NCBI GenBank assembly: GCA_947502405.1
Contig: CANMZT010000004.1
Location: forward strand, 1 to 64,000
Direction of reading: 5' to 3'
From: an uncultured Algibacter sp.
Lineage (GTDB): Bacteria; Bacteroidota; Bacteroidia; Flavobacteriales; Flavobacteriaceae
Length of the DNA: 64,000 nt
A program made the translations under genes and the position numbers. The notes beneath the pieces were generated by a model. That model was given only the letters and a program-made list of their open reading frames with translations. It did no database searches and had not been told where the DNA came from. Shown one piece after another: positions 19,108 through 28,023 of the stretch (positions are counted from its first letter, which is position 1; every line of letters begins with the position of its first letter).

Positions 19108-21561
19108 TTAAAAGTTATCGACATTTAAAATTACTTTAACCGACCGAAAATCTTTTATACTCAAAAAGCTATTATTAATTTTAATGATAGCTTTTTTTGT
19201 TTTTGCTAACGATTGTTGCTTAGGTATCTTTACTAAGATGTTTTTATGAAACTGATTTCTAATTCTAGCTATAGGTGGAGATTCTGGTCCTAAAATATTT
19301 TCTGTAAAAACTTGCCTTAAAGATTTAGCATACCAAATAGAAGCTGTTTCTACTCTATTGTAATCTTTATGCTTTAATGTGATTTTTATTTGTTTATATA
19401 CTGGCGGGTATTTATAGTTATACCGATCGTTCATCTGCTCATTAAACATATCTGTATAATTATTGGTAGATACTTGCTGTAATATATTATGATGCGGATT
19501 ATAAGTTTGAATCAATACCTTACCCCGCTCCTCTGTACGTCCTGCCCTACCTGAAACTTGTAACATGAGCTGAAAACTTCGCTCATGTGCTCTAAAATCT
19601 GGAAAGTTTAGCATATTATCAGCATTCATAACGCCTACCAATTTTACATTTCTAAAATCCAAACCTTTAGTTAACATTTGTGTACCCACCAAAATATCAA
19701 TCTCTTGCTGTTCTAATGCGGTTATAATTTTTTCGTAACCATATTTTCCTCTGGTGGTATCTAAATCCATTCGAGCAACTTTGTTTTCTGGAAACAACTG
19801 TTTTACCTCCTCCTCTATTTGCTCTGTCCCAAAACCTTTATTATCTAAATCTTGACTTCCACAAGCTTCACAATCCTGTTTCATTGCTGTATTATAACCA
19901 CAGTAATGGCAGCGTAGTTGGTTTCTATATTGATGATAAGTTAAACTCACATCACAGTTAGGACATTGTGGAGAATGCCCACAAGTTTTACATTCTACAA
20001 TTGGTGAAAACCCGCGTCGGTTTTGAAATAAAATAATTTGATATCCTTCCTTTAAGGTTTCGGTCATTTCCTCAATAAGTCTATCGCTAAAATGCCCTTT
20101 CATGCGTTTCTTCTTCAGCTTATCCTTAATATCCACCAACTCTATATCAGGCATTAAAATATCATTGTATCGCTTAGTCATTTCAACAAAACCATACTTG
20201 TTTTGTTGTACATTAAAATAGCTTTCCAGACTTGGTGTTGCTGAACCTAAAAGCACTTTGGCTTGATACATACTAGCTAAAACAACAGCAGTATCTCGTG
20301 CATGGTATCGTGGAGCAGGATCAAATTGCTTGAAGGATTGTTCGTGCTCTTCATCAACAATAATAAGTCCTAAATTATGGAAAGGTAAAAATATAGACGA
20401 GCGTGCACCTAAAACTATTTTCGCTTTCGCGGAATTATGCAGTACGTTATTCCAAACCTCAACACGTTCATGAACTGAGTATTTTGAATGAAAAATAGCC
20501 ACTTGTTCACCGAAATAATGTTGAAGCCTTGTAATGAGTTGAGCCGTTAATGCAATTTCAGGAAGTAAGTATAATACTTGTTTACCTGCATTTAAAACAT
20601 CCTCAATAAGCTTAACATAAACCTCTGTTTTTCCTGATGATGTTACACCATGTAACAAAGTAACATTATGAGTTTCAAAAGACGCCTTAATTTCACCAAA
20701 AGCCGTTTCTTGAGTCTTATTAAGCTGTTTTGAAGCCTTTGTATCTTCTCCTGAATATTGAAACCTATCCGTTTGAATATGATATTCTTCCAACACACCT
20801 TTATCAATTAAAACTTTAATAATAGATGATGACGCACCACTTTCAATAGATAAATCTGAAACTTTTACAGGCTTTTTGGTTTTAGCAGAAATTGAAAACA
20901 ACGTCATTACTACATCACGTTGCTTTTTAGCTCGACTTAATTCATCTAATAAATTATGAAGTGCTTTTTCGGAAGTAAAATTAGAGTGCAATTTAACATA
21001 GCGTACCAATTTAGGTTTGTACTTTTCATATACTTCTTCATCTACAGAAATCGCTTCCTTTTCAATAAGTCTCTTTATAACAGGTAATACATGCTTCTTA
21101 TCAAGGATATTAGAAATATCATGAATCTTTAAATTCGATTGATGGTGCAAAGCTTCATAAACCAAAAACTCATCATCTTTCAAAATTGATTCATCTATAG
21201 TTTTAACACTATTTTTTGTGATTACCGTTTCACTTTCTAAAACAAAAGCACTTGGTAATGCTGAACGCATAACATCTCCCAAAGTACACATGTAGTAATT
21301 TGAAATCCAATCCCAAAGTTGCAATTGCGTTTGATTTACAATAGGTGTTTCATCAAGAATTTGTTCAATATCCTTAGCCTCATAAGCCGTTGGGGCATTA
21401 TTATGGATGTTGTAAACAATGCTAGTATATATTTTAGATTTCCCAAATGGTACAGCTACTCGCATACCTACTTTTAAGAAATCTGCTTCTGATGCTGTAA
21501 TACGATACGTAAACAGTTTTTGTAAAGGAATTGGAATAATAACATCTATAAAGAAAGACAT
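19108..21561 (-). CDS. priA: Primosomal protein N' (replication restart helicase)
   Basis: 817 residues. PriA reloads the replicative helicase at stalled forks. The N-terminal 3'-end-binding domain is present (FFIDVIIPIPLQKLFTYRI). The helicase core has Walker A LLHGVTSSGKTEVYV, the DEEH box LIIVDEEHEQSFKQ, and LLGSATPSLES. The zinc module has eight cysteines (CKTCGHSPQCPNCD and CHYCGYN...DCEACGS). Motif VSGRAGRTEERGKV completes the helicase. The gene follows the YihY/BrkB gene by 23 bp on the same strand and is probably co-transcribed with it. Length is slightly above that of E. coli PriA. Confidence 0.97.
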   Translation of the reverse strand: MSFFIDVIIPIPLQKLFTYRITASEADFLKVGMRVAVPFGKSKIYTSIVYNIHNNAPTAYEAKDIEQILDETPIVNQTQLQLWDWISNYYMCTLGDVMRSALPSAFVLESETVITKNSVKTIDESILKDDEFLVYEALHHQSNLKIHDISNILDKKHVLPVIKRLIEKEAISVDEEVYEKYKPKLVRYVKLHSNFTSEKALHNLLDELSRAKKQRDVVMTLFSISAKTKKPVKVSDLSIESGASSSIIKVLIDKGVLEEYHIQTDRFQYSGEDTKASKQLNKTQETAFGEIKASFETHNVTLLHGVTSSGKTEVYVKLIEDVLNAGKQVLYLLPEIALTAQLITRLQHYFGEQVAIFHSKYSVHERVEVWNNVLHNSAKAKIVLGARSSIFLPFHNLGLIIVDEEHEQSFKQFDPAPRYHARDTAVVLASMYQAKVLLGSATPSLESYFNVQQNKYGFVEMTKRYNDILMPDIELVDIKDKLKKKRMKGHFSDRLIEEMTETLKEGYQIILFQNRRGFSPIVECKTCGHSPQCPNCDVSLTYHQYRNQLRCHYCGYNTAMKQDCEACGSQDLDNKGFGTEQIEEEVKQLFPENKVARMDLDTTRGKYGYEKIITALEQQEIDILVGTQMLTKGLDFRNVKLVGVMNADNMLNFPDFRAHERSFQLMLQVSGRAGRTEERGKVLIQTYNPHHNILQQVSTNNYTDMFNEQMNDRYNYKYPPVYKQIKITLKHKDYNRVETASIWYAKSLRQVFTENILGPESPPIARIRNQFHKNILVKIPKQQSLAKTKKAIIKINNSFLSIKDFRSVKVILNVDNF

Positions 21562-21584
21562 AAACTAAATGTGATAAATTAAAA

Positions 21585-22538
21585 TTACTCTTCCTTTTTA
21601 GGATACTTTTTTAAATACTGGAGTGATGCATTAAGCTCATACCCTAACAACAAAATATTAGCATTTAGCCATAAATAAAATAAAAGTATTAACAACGCAC
21701 CTATAGAACCATACAACTTATTATATTGACTAAAGTTTTCTATATATACACCAAACAAGTATGATGTAAGCATGATAAGCAACGTAGTAAATAAGGCACC
21801 AATTGAAAAGAATCTAGATTCCTTGCCTTCTCTTGTACCAAAATAATATAGGGTTGCCGTAGCTATATAAATCATTAAAACAAAAAACAAATATTTAACC
21901 ACACCCGCCCAAAATACGCCACCAGAATCGACTTCAAAACCTCTATCTTCTAATGCATGTACAAAACCTTGTACTACATATATTTGAATATAACCCAAAA
22001 CTATAATGGTTATAATAACCAAAAATACAAGTATTATTGCTATGCTTAAGGCATACATATACTGCTTGAAAACGTTACGTGTTAACTGCTCATGATAAGA
22101 ATATTCAAAACCAGAGAATACTGCATTAACACCATTGGCCATTAAAAGCATTGAAAGTACAAACACAGATGACAACAAGCCTCCTCGTTCAGTCTGATCT
22201 ATATTCTCAAAAATATTCTGAAAGAAAAAATCTGAAGTACTTGGTGGTAAAAAAGATTCTAAAAATTGTAAAAATTCTATTTTAAAGTCATCAATTGGTA
22301 CGTACGGAATAATGATTAAAACGAATAACAAAAAAGGAAATATAGCAGTGAAAAAACTAAAAGCGATAGCACTAGCTCTAGTAGTAAGTGCGCCTTTTAC
22401 TATGCCCGTTATATAAAGTTCAAGTAAATCATAAAATGATAAACCTTCAAGACCAGGTAGCTTTAGTTGCTTAAAAAAACGTACCATTATATTAACTACA
22501 GGTACTTTATCAAGCTTTTCTTCAAAGGATTTTGGCAT
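21585..22538 (-). CDS. YihY/BrkB-family inner-membrane protein
   Basis: 317 residues with six or so hydrophobic segments (for example AIAFSFFTAIFPFLLFVLII, ALSIAIILVFLVIITIIVLG, LLILLFYLWLNANILLLGYE). The pattern TTRASAIAFSFFTAIFPF near residue 55 and the closing GALLILLFYLWLNANILLLG are typical of the YihY/BrkB family (once mislabelled ribonuclease BN). The molecular role is not settled. First gene of a likely pair with priA; a TAACTTTG promoter element lies 26 bases upstream. Confidence 0.9.
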   Translation of the reverse strand: MPKSFEEKLDKVPVVNIMVRFFKQLKLPGLEGLSFYDLLELYITGIVKGALTTRASAIAFSFFTAIFPFLLFVLIIIPYVPIDDFKIEFLQFLESFLPPSTSDFFFQNIFENIDQTERGGLLSSVFVLSMLLMANGVNAVFSGFEYSYHEQLTRNVFKQYMYALSIAIILVFLVIITIIVLGYIQIYVVQGFVHALEDRGFEVDSGGVFWAGVVKYLFFVLMIYIATATLYYFGTREGKESRFFSIGALFTTLLIMLTSYLFGVYIENFSQYNKLYGSIGALLILLFYLWLNANILLLGYELNASLQYLKKYPKKEE

Positions 22539-22563
22539 TAATAATTTGCTTTTTTGGTATTAG

Positions 22564-22571
22564 CAAAGTTA
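22564..22571 (-). promoter_or_regulatory. Candidate -7 element of the yihY-priA pair
   Basis: Minus-strand TAACTTTG, matching TAnnTTTG; no clear -33 TTG. Confidence 0.5.
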
Positions 22572-22622
22572 TTAAAATAAAGGTGGTTTGTAAACTTAAA
22601 TGTTTTAATATAAAGTAATAAA

Positions 22623-23483
22623 CTACTTTACAGCTTTTAGACTTAAATCCATATTATGTACAGAATGTGTTAAGGCACCACAAGAAATATAATTAACACC
22701 ACATTCTGCATAATGTCTTACAGTTGTCTCATTAATATTCCCTGAAGACTCCGTTAAACATTTATCACCAATTAGCTTTACTGCTTTTCTGGTGTCTTCA
22801 TAGTCAAAATTATCTAATAAAATTCTGTAAACACCATCATTGTTTAATATCTCTTGAACCTCAAACAAATCTCTAGCCTCTACCATAATCTGCAAATTCT
22901 TTCCTGTTTCAGCTAAATATTGCTTGGTGGTCTCTATAGCTTTAGTAATGCCTCCAGCAAAATCAATATGATTATCTTTCAACATAATCATATCATATAG
23001 TGCAAATCTATGATTTTCTCCTCCTCCTATTTTAACAGCCCATTTTTCTAATACACGAATTCCAGGTGTAGTTTTTCTTGTATCTAAAATTTTGGTTTTT
23101 GTTCCTTCAATCAAATTAACAAACGTCCTAGTTTTAGTAGCAATAGCACTCATACGCTGCATGGCATTTAATACCGTTCTTTCAGCCTTCAAAATGGATT
23201 GCGAAGGTCCTTCAACATACATAACAACATCTCCAAAAGTAACCTCAGAACCATCTTCAATTCTAACGTCTAACTTTAAGTTTTTGTCAACGTAAGCAAA
23301 TACTTTTTTGGCAAAATTAACACCACCAATAACCCCTTTATCTTTTACTAAAAGTTTTGCTTTACCTCGCGCATTTTCAGGTATACAGGCCAGAGAACTA
23401 TGATCGCCGTCTCCAACATCTTCACGTATTGCATTGGCAATAATCATCTTCACTTCTGTATCAAACTGCTCTTGTGTAATCAT
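22623..23483 (-). CDS. nadC: Nicotinate-nucleotide pyrophosphorylase (carboxylating)
   Basis: 286 residues. Converts quinolinate and PRPP to nicotinate mononucleotide in NAD synthesis. Conserved text: DVGDGDHSS, ERTVLNAMQRMSAIAT, LDTRKTTPGIRVLEKWAVKI, GGGENHRFALYDMIMLKDNH, and the C-terminal ESSGNINETTVRHYAECGV and YISCGALTHSV. Length is normal. It is divergent from rlmH with a 130-bp gap that holds candidate -7 elements for both. Confidence 0.97.
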   Translation of the reverse strand: MITQEQFDTEVKMIIANAIREDVGDGDHSSLACIPENARGKAKLLVKDKGVIGGVNFAKKVFAYVDKNLKLDVRIEDGSEVTFGDVVMYVEGPSQSILKAERTVLNAMQRMSAIATKTRTFVNLIEGTKTKILDTRKTTPGIRVLEKWAVKIGGGENHRFALYDMIMLKDNHIDFAGGITKAIETTKQYLAETGKNLQIMVEARDLFEVQEILNNDGVYRILLDNFDYEDTRKAVKLIGDKCLTESSGNINETTVRHYAECGVNYISCGALTHSVHNMDLSLKAVK

Positions 23484-23505
23484 AATATTGTCGGTTAATT
23501 GGGAA

Positions 23506-23513
23506 CAAAAATA
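23506..23513 (-). promoter_or_regulatory. Candidate -7 element of nadC
   Basis: Minus-strand TATTTTTG, 22 bases before the nadC ATG. Confidence 0.55.
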
Positions 23514-23600
23514 AGAAATTGATTGACTTTATTGAATTTTACATTTACGAATTTTTCAATTTTTTCTTATTTAAATGCATTATTCATAAATAGGAAATAT

Positions 23601-23608
23601 TAATTTTG
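23601..23608 (+). promoter_or_regulatory. Candidate -7 element of rlmH, almost touching the ATG
   Basis: TAATTTTG ends 5 bases before the ATG at 23614. The predicted transcription start falls 1-3 bases before or at the start codon, implying a leaderless mRNA. Confidence 0.55.
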
Positions 23609-23613
23609 CTTAT

Positions 23614-24087
23614 ATGACTATAACACTAATTGCTATTGGCAAGACTGATAACAAACTACTTATCAGCCTGATAGACGAATACATTAAACGTTTAGGGTTT
23701 TATGTTAAATTTTCTTTAGACATAATTCCAGATATAAAAAACTCTAAAAACTTAAGTGAAGCTCAACAAAAACAAAAAGAAGGCGAACTCATTTTAAGTA
23801 AAATAAACTCAAATACTACGTTAATAGTACTGGATGAAAATGGAAAACAATTTGATTCTATTGGATTTTCATCCTATTTACAAAAACACATGAATTCTGG
23901 TATCAAACAATTAGTATTTGTTATTGGAGGGCCTTATGGTTTTTCAGAGGACGTTTATAAAAAAGCCAATGGTAAATTATCATTATCAAAAATGACATTT
24001 TCCCATCAAATGATTCGCTTATTCTTTATTGAACAATTATATAGAGGCTTCACTATATTACGAAATGAGCCATATCATCATAAATAA
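23614..24087 (+). CDS. rlmH: 23S rRNA (pseudouridine-1915-N3)-methyltransferase
   Basis: 157 residues, a SPOUT-class methyltransferase that modifies helix 69 of 23S rRNA using S-adenosylmethionine. Diagnostic text: VLDENGKQFDSIGFSSYLQK, FVIGGPYGFS (the cofactor loop), LSLSKMTFSHQMIRL, and the C-terminal EQLYRGFTILRNEPYHHK. Length is that of the family. It converges with the hibernation-factor gene across a bidirectional terminator. Confidence 0.97.
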   Translation: MTITLIAIGKTDNKLLISLIDEYIKRLGFYVKFSLDIIPDIKNSKNLSEAQQKQKEGELILSKINSNTTLIVLDENGKQFDSIGFSSYLQKHMNSGIKQLVFVIGGPYGFSEDVYKKANGKLSLSKMTFSHQMIRLFFIEQLYRGFTILRNEPYHHK

Positions 24088-24128
24088 ACGATACTTTTAG
24101 TCTAATTTTTTGGTGATTATTGAAAATA

Positions 24129-24167
24129 AAAAAGGTCACTAAATATAGATTTTAGTCACCTTTTTTT
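24129..24167. terminator. Bidirectional terminator between rlmH and hpf
   Basis: AAAAAAGGTCACTAAA / TTTAGTCACCTTTTTTT hairpin with one mismatch, A-run on the left and T-run on the right, between convergent genes. Confidence 0.85.
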
Positions 24168-24190
24168 AATTATTTATCCTAGTCAGCTTC

Positions 24191-24490
24191 TTAATGCGTT
24201 TTATAAACTTGTTTTCGCTTTTTTAATTGACGCTCTAAATCTTTAATCGTTTCTCTCACCGAAACTTCAAAATTATGTTCATTTGAAGTAGCAAAAATTC
24301 GTGGTCCGGGTAGACTTAGTTCTACATTACAAATTTTTCCTTTATTATGGTCTTTTTCGTCCTGCTTAAAATACACAGAAGCACTTATTAAAAACTCATA
24401 TTTGTTAAATAATTTCTCTAATTTCTCTTTGGTGAAAGCTGAAAGTGTTTCACTTACATCTACATTTACATACTGAAAATTTACTGTCAT
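24191..24490 (-). CDS. Short ribosome hibernation promoting factor (HPF/RaiA family)
   Basis: 99 residues from the ATG at 24490. A 14-residue upstream extension is open but begins at a weaker position and adds no family sequence. Family text: VNFQYVNVDVSETLSAFTKE, KLEKLFNKYEFLISASVYFK, CNVELSLPGPRIFATSNEHN and FEVSVRETIKDLERQLKKRK. It binds the 30S subunit to form inactive ribosomes in stationary phase. The C-terminal dimerisation domain of long HPF is absent, so this is the short type. Confidence 0.92.
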   Translation of the reverse strand: MTVNFQYVNVDVSETLSAFTKEKLEKLFNKYEFLISASVYFKQDEKDHNKGKICNVELSLPGPRIFATSNEHNFEVSVRETIKDLERQLKKRKQVYKTH

Positions 24491-24632
24491 AATCGTCTTC
24501 TTTAATGTGTTAAATTCTATTCTAAGATACAAGTTTTCTAAATACTTTTAAGTAACAAAAATCATAAAATGATTATAAATTTTTCTTTTTAAAAATTAAA
24601 GATGCAGAATTTCATTTAAAACAGATAAACAG

Positions 24633-24654
24633 TATTTTTGAAACTCTAAATTTG
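24633..24654 (+). promoter_or_regulatory. Two tandem candidate -7 elements before the NTP pyrophosphatase gene
   Basis: TATTTTTG (24633-24640) and TAAATTTG (24647-24654) both match TAnnTTTG. The second ends 5 bases before the ATG at 24660, so one of two possible transcripts would be leaderless. Confidence 0.5.
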
Positions 24655-24659
24655 CCACT

Positions 24660-25247
24660 ATGCAACTTGTTTTCGCAACTAATAATCTGAATAAACTTAG
24701 AGAAGTCCAAGCTTTAATTCCAAATCATATAAAATTACTCAGTTTAAAAGATATTGGTTGTTTTGAAGAGGTGCCAGAAACACAAGAAACTATCAAAGGA
24801 AATGCCATACAGAAAGCAGAATACATAAAAACACATTATGGTTTTGATTGTTTTGCTGATGATACAGGATTAGAAGTTGATGCTTTAAATGGAGAACCTG
24901 GGGTGTATTCAGCACGATATGCTGGACCTAAAAGAGATGCCAATGACAATATGAATGTATTATTAAAAAATTTAATGAATAAGAGAAATAGAGATGCCCA
25001 ATTTAAAACGGTTATCGCTCTTGAATTAGACAATAATCTTAAAACATTTACCGGTGTTTGTAAAGGTGAAATAACTACATCAAAATATGGAGAAAAAGGC
25101 TTTGGTTATGACCCTATTTTTAAACCAAAAAATTATTCTATGACTTTTGCAGAAATGGATTTAAGCTTAAAAAATGAAATAGGGCATCGAGGAAAAGCCA
25201 TTCAAAAATTAGTAGAATACTTAAAATCTTTAGAAGATAATATTTAG
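24660..25247 (+). CDS. Non-canonical purine NTP pyrophosphatase (dITP/XTP)
   Basis: 195 residues of the RdgB/HAM1 family, which hydrolyses dITP, ITP and XTP to monophosphates and so keeps deaminated purines out of DNA and RNA. Conserved text: VFATNNLNKLREVQ (substrate-binding T/SxNxxK), CFADDTGLEVDALNGEPGVY, SARYAG, GEKGFGYDPIFKP (catalytic loop) and GHRGKAIQKL. Length is normal. The gene precedes the Rel/SpoT gene by 57 bp in the same direction. Confidence 0.96.
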   Translation: MQLVFATNNLNKLREVQALIPNHIKLLSLKDIGCFEEVPETQETIKGNAIQKAEYIKTHYGFDCFADDTGLEVDALNGEPGVYSARYAGPKRDANDNMNVLLKNLMNKRNRDAQFKTVIALELDNNLKTFTGVCKGEITTSKYGEKGFGYDPIFKPKNYSMTFAEMDLSLKNEIGHRGKAIQKLVEYLKSLEDNI

Positions 25248-25304
25248 TTTGAAAAAAACAAATTTGAAGTTGGTTGTTAATATTGTTTATGTTACTTTTA
25301 ATCT

Positions 25305-27530
25305 ATGACAGAGGAAGCTATAGAAAAGGAAAATGCTGCCATCGCTAAAGCCTACAAAGAGCTATTAAAAGTAAGTTATACAACACTCTCAGACGAAGAT
25401 AAAAAACTTATTAGAAGTGCTTTTGAAGTTGCTTTAGATGGCCATAAAAATCAAAGAAGAAAATCTGGAGAAGCCTATATTTTCCATCCATTGGCTGTGG
25501 CCAAAATTGTAGCCCAAGAAATTGGTTTAGACGCCACATCAATAGCTGCCGCTCTGCTTCATGATGTTGTTGAAGATAGTCCAGATTATGAGATAAAAGA
25601 CATAGAAAAAAAATTCGGAAAAACTATTGCTACCATAGTTGATGGACTTACAAAAATATCTTCGCTAAGTAAAGAGAAAGATATGGATGTATCTCTACAA
25701 GCAGAGAACTTCCGAAAAATGCTACTAACCTTAAATGATGATATTCGGGTAATTATTATCAAGATTGCAGATAGACTCCATAACATGCAAACCATGGATT
25801 CTATGCGACCAGACAAACAGGTTAAAATTGCATCTGAAACCTTATATATTTATGCGCCTTTAGCACACAGGATTGGACTCTACAACATAAAAACAGAGCT
25901 TGAGGACTTGGGTTTAAAATATACTGAACCCGATGTTTACAATGATATTCTTAGCAAAATAAATGAAAGTAAAGAAGAACAGGATGATTATATAGCCCAG
26001 TTTAGTGAAGTTATTGAAAATTCTTTAAAAAAAGAAAACCTAAGATATGTTATAAAAGGAAGGCCTAAGTCTATATTTTCTATTCGAAAGAAAATGATTG
26101 CTCAAGGCGTTTCCTTTGATGAAGTTTATGATAAGTTTGCTATTAGAATTATTTATAAATGTGATTCTGATCCAGTAAATGAAAAATTTATCGCTTGGAA
26201 AATTTATTCAATAGTAACCGATCATTTTAGACCAAACCCAATTCGATTACGAGATTGGATTTCTTCTCCCAAATCCACAGGGTATGAAGCGTTACACATA
26301 ACAGTTATGGGACCTAAAGGCAATTGGGTTGAAGTTCAAATACGTAGTGAGCGTATGCACGAAATAGCTGAAAAAGGTTATGCTGCTCATTATAAATACA
26401 AACAAGCAAACGAAAAAGAAGATAATTTAGAAAGCTGGATAAACCGACTACAGGAAGCTCTTGAAAATCCAGATATGAATGCTGTTGATTTTGTTGAACA
26501 ATTCAAATTAAACTTATACTCTAAAGAAATATTTGTATTTACACCAGCTGGAGATCTAAAATCGCTTCCTAAAGGAGCCACAGCTTTAGATTTTGCATTT
26601 AGTATTCATACCGAAGTTGGTATGAAAACTCGTGGCGCAAAAGTAAATGGAAAATTAGAACCATTAAGTCATGAACTACAAAGTGGAGACCAAGTAGACA
26701 TCATCACTTCTGAGAGCGTGAAACCCAATCCTAACTGGCTAGACTATGCAACTACTGCGCGCTCTAGAAGCAAAATAAAATCGGCTTTAAAAGAAGATAA
26801 AAAACGTATTGGTGAAGACGGGAAAGAAATTCTTAGAAGAAAACTTAAACAACTAAAAATCACCCTTGATGAGAAAACCATTAACGAAATGGTTAACTAT
26901 TTCAAGCTTAAAACAAGTTTAGACTTATTCTATAGAATTGGAATAGGTACTATTGATAATACCATGCTAAAAAACTATGCTTCATCAAGAAGTAATGCAT
27001 TGATGAGTTTTATCAAAAATAAGATTTCTAGGAAACAAACTATTTCAAAAGAAGACTTAAATAAACAAGAGGTTACTATAAAATATGACTCTTTAGTTTT
27101 TGGCAAAGAAGAGGAAAAGCTTGATTATAAATTAGCCAACTGTTGTAACCCAATTCCTGGCGATAACGTATTTGGCTTCTTAACAGTAAATGAAGGCATA
27201 AAAGTGCATAAAAAGAATTGCCCAAATGCGGTAAGCTTACAATCTAATTATGCATACCGAATCATGCCTGCTAAATGGATTGATTCAACACAACAAGAAT
27301 TTTTAGTGAAAATTGAACTAACTGGTATAGACCATATTGGCTTAGTTAACGATATAACCAATATTGTTTCTGATAACATGCATGTAAACATGAAAAGCAT
27401 AAGTTTTGAAAGTAATGATGGGCTTTTTTCAGGAAAAATTAATGTTGTTGTTAAGAATAATACCATGATAAGAAAGCTTTTAGAAAAACTTAAAAAAATT
27501 AATGGTATAGATAAGGTAAGAAGAGTCTAA
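25305..27530 (+). CDS. Bifunctional (p)ppGpp synthetase/hydrolase (Rel/SpoT)
   Basis: 741 residues. The N-terminal HD hydrolase domain is intact (YIFHPLAVAKIVAQEIGLD, ALLHDVVEDSPDYE), as is the synthetase domain (VIKGRPKSIFSIRKKMI, DWISSPKSTGYEALHITVMG, EVQIRSERMHEIAEKGYAAH). A TGS domain (IFVFTPAGDLKSLPKGATAL), a zinc-finger region with ANCCNPIPGDNVFGF, and a C-terminal ACT domain follow. Both activities are expected, as in single-Rel bacteria. It heads a same-strand series with a Fur-family regulator (25-bp gap) and purA. In E. coli, ppGpp inhibits PurA, so the linkage makes metabolic sense. Confidence 0.96.
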   Translation: MTEEAIEKENAAIAKAYKELLKVSYTTLSDEDKKLIRSAFEVALDGHKNQRRKSGEAYIFHPLAVAKIVAQEIGLDATSIAAALLHDVVEDSPDYEIKDIEKKFGKTIATIVDGLTKISSLSKEKDMDVSLQAENFRKMLLTLNDDIRVIIIKIADRLHNMQTMDSMRPDKQVKIASETLYIYAPLAHRIGLYNIKTELEDLGLKYTEPDVYNDILSKINESKEEQDDYIAQFSEVIENSLKKENLRYVIKGRPKSIFSIRKKMIAQGVSFDEVYDKFAIRIIYKCDSDPVNEKFIAWKIYSIVTDHFRPNPIRLRDWISSPKSTGYEALHITVMGPKGNWVEVQIRSERMHEIAEKGYAAHYKYKQANEKEDNLESWINRLQEALENPDMNAVDFVEQFKLNLYSKEIFVFTPAGDLKSLPKGATALDFAFSIHTEVGMKTRGAKVNGKLEPLSHELQSGDQVDIITSESVKPNPNWLDYATTARSRSKIKSALKEDKKRIGEDGKEILRRKLKQLKITLDEKTINEMVNYFKLKTSLDLFYRIGIGTIDNTMLKNYASSRSNALMSFIKNKISRKQTISKEDLNKQEVTIKYDSLVFGKEEEKLDYKLANCCNPIPGDNVFGFLTVNEGIKVHKKNCPNAVSLQSNYAYRIMPAKWIDSTQQEFLVKIELTGIDHIGLVNDITNIVSDNMHVNMKSISFESNDGLFSGKINVVVKNNTMIRKLLEKLKKINGIDKVRRV

Positions 27531-27537
27531 AAAAGTG

Positions 27538-27545
27538 TAAATTTG
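27538..27545 (+). promoter_or_regulatory. Candidate internal -7 element of the fur-like gene
   Basis: TAAATTTG between the Rel/SpoT stop and the ATG at 27556 (10 bases apart). It would permit independent, near-leaderless expression of the regulator and purA. Confidence 0.45.
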
Positions 27546-27555
27546 CAACGCAATT

Positions 27556-28014
27556 ATGGATAGTAAGGCAGATTCAAAAAATCAAGAGATAGTAAAAAGC
27601 GTATTCACTAGCTTTCTAGAAGAAAACGGGCACCGTAAAACACCCGAACGTTATGCCATACTTCAAGAAATCTATAATAACACCGAGCATTTTGATATAG
27701 AATCCCTATATCTCAACATGAAAAACAAAAAGTATCGCGTATCTCGTGCTACACTTTACAATACCATAGAATTGCTTTTAGAATGCAAGTTAGTAAGGAA
27801 GCATCAATTTGGTCAAAATCAAGCGCATTATGAAAAATCGTATTTTGACAGACAACACGACCATGTTATCTTAACAGACACCGGTGAAGTCATTGAGTTT
27901 TGCGATCCAAGAATTCAATCCATAAAAAAAACTATCGAAGAGGTTTTCGATATTGAAATTAATAACCACTCGCTTTATTTCTACGGAAATAGAAAATCAA
28001 CAACCAATAACTAA
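27556..28014 (+). CDS. Fur-family transcriptional regulator
   Basis: 152 residues. Winged helix with [20 protein letters not shown] and [20 protein letters not shown], then the metal-site region [20 protein letters not shown] followed by FCDPRI. The regulatory HDH motif is kept, but the two CxxC pairs of E. coli Fur that hold structural zinc are missing; only one Cys (FCDP) is present here. It may sense iron or another divalent metal, or peroxide; the sequence does not decide. The conserved position between Rel/SpoT and purA is, from memory, common in Flavobacteriaceae. Confidence 0.9.
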   Translation: MDSKADSKNQEIVKSVFTSFLEENGHRKTPERYAILQEIYNNTEHFDIESLYLNMKNKKYRVSRATLYNTIELLLECKLVRKHQFGQNQAHYEKSYFDRQHDHVILTDTGEVIEFCDPRIQSIKKTIEEVFDIEINNHSLYFYGNRKSTTNN

Positions 28015-28023
28015 TTTTTTAAA

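Noticed and set aside
19108-22538. LytTR regulator controlling priA and yihY
   Set aside because: The genes are convergent, and the phased repeats lie upstream of the regulator itself, not of these genes.
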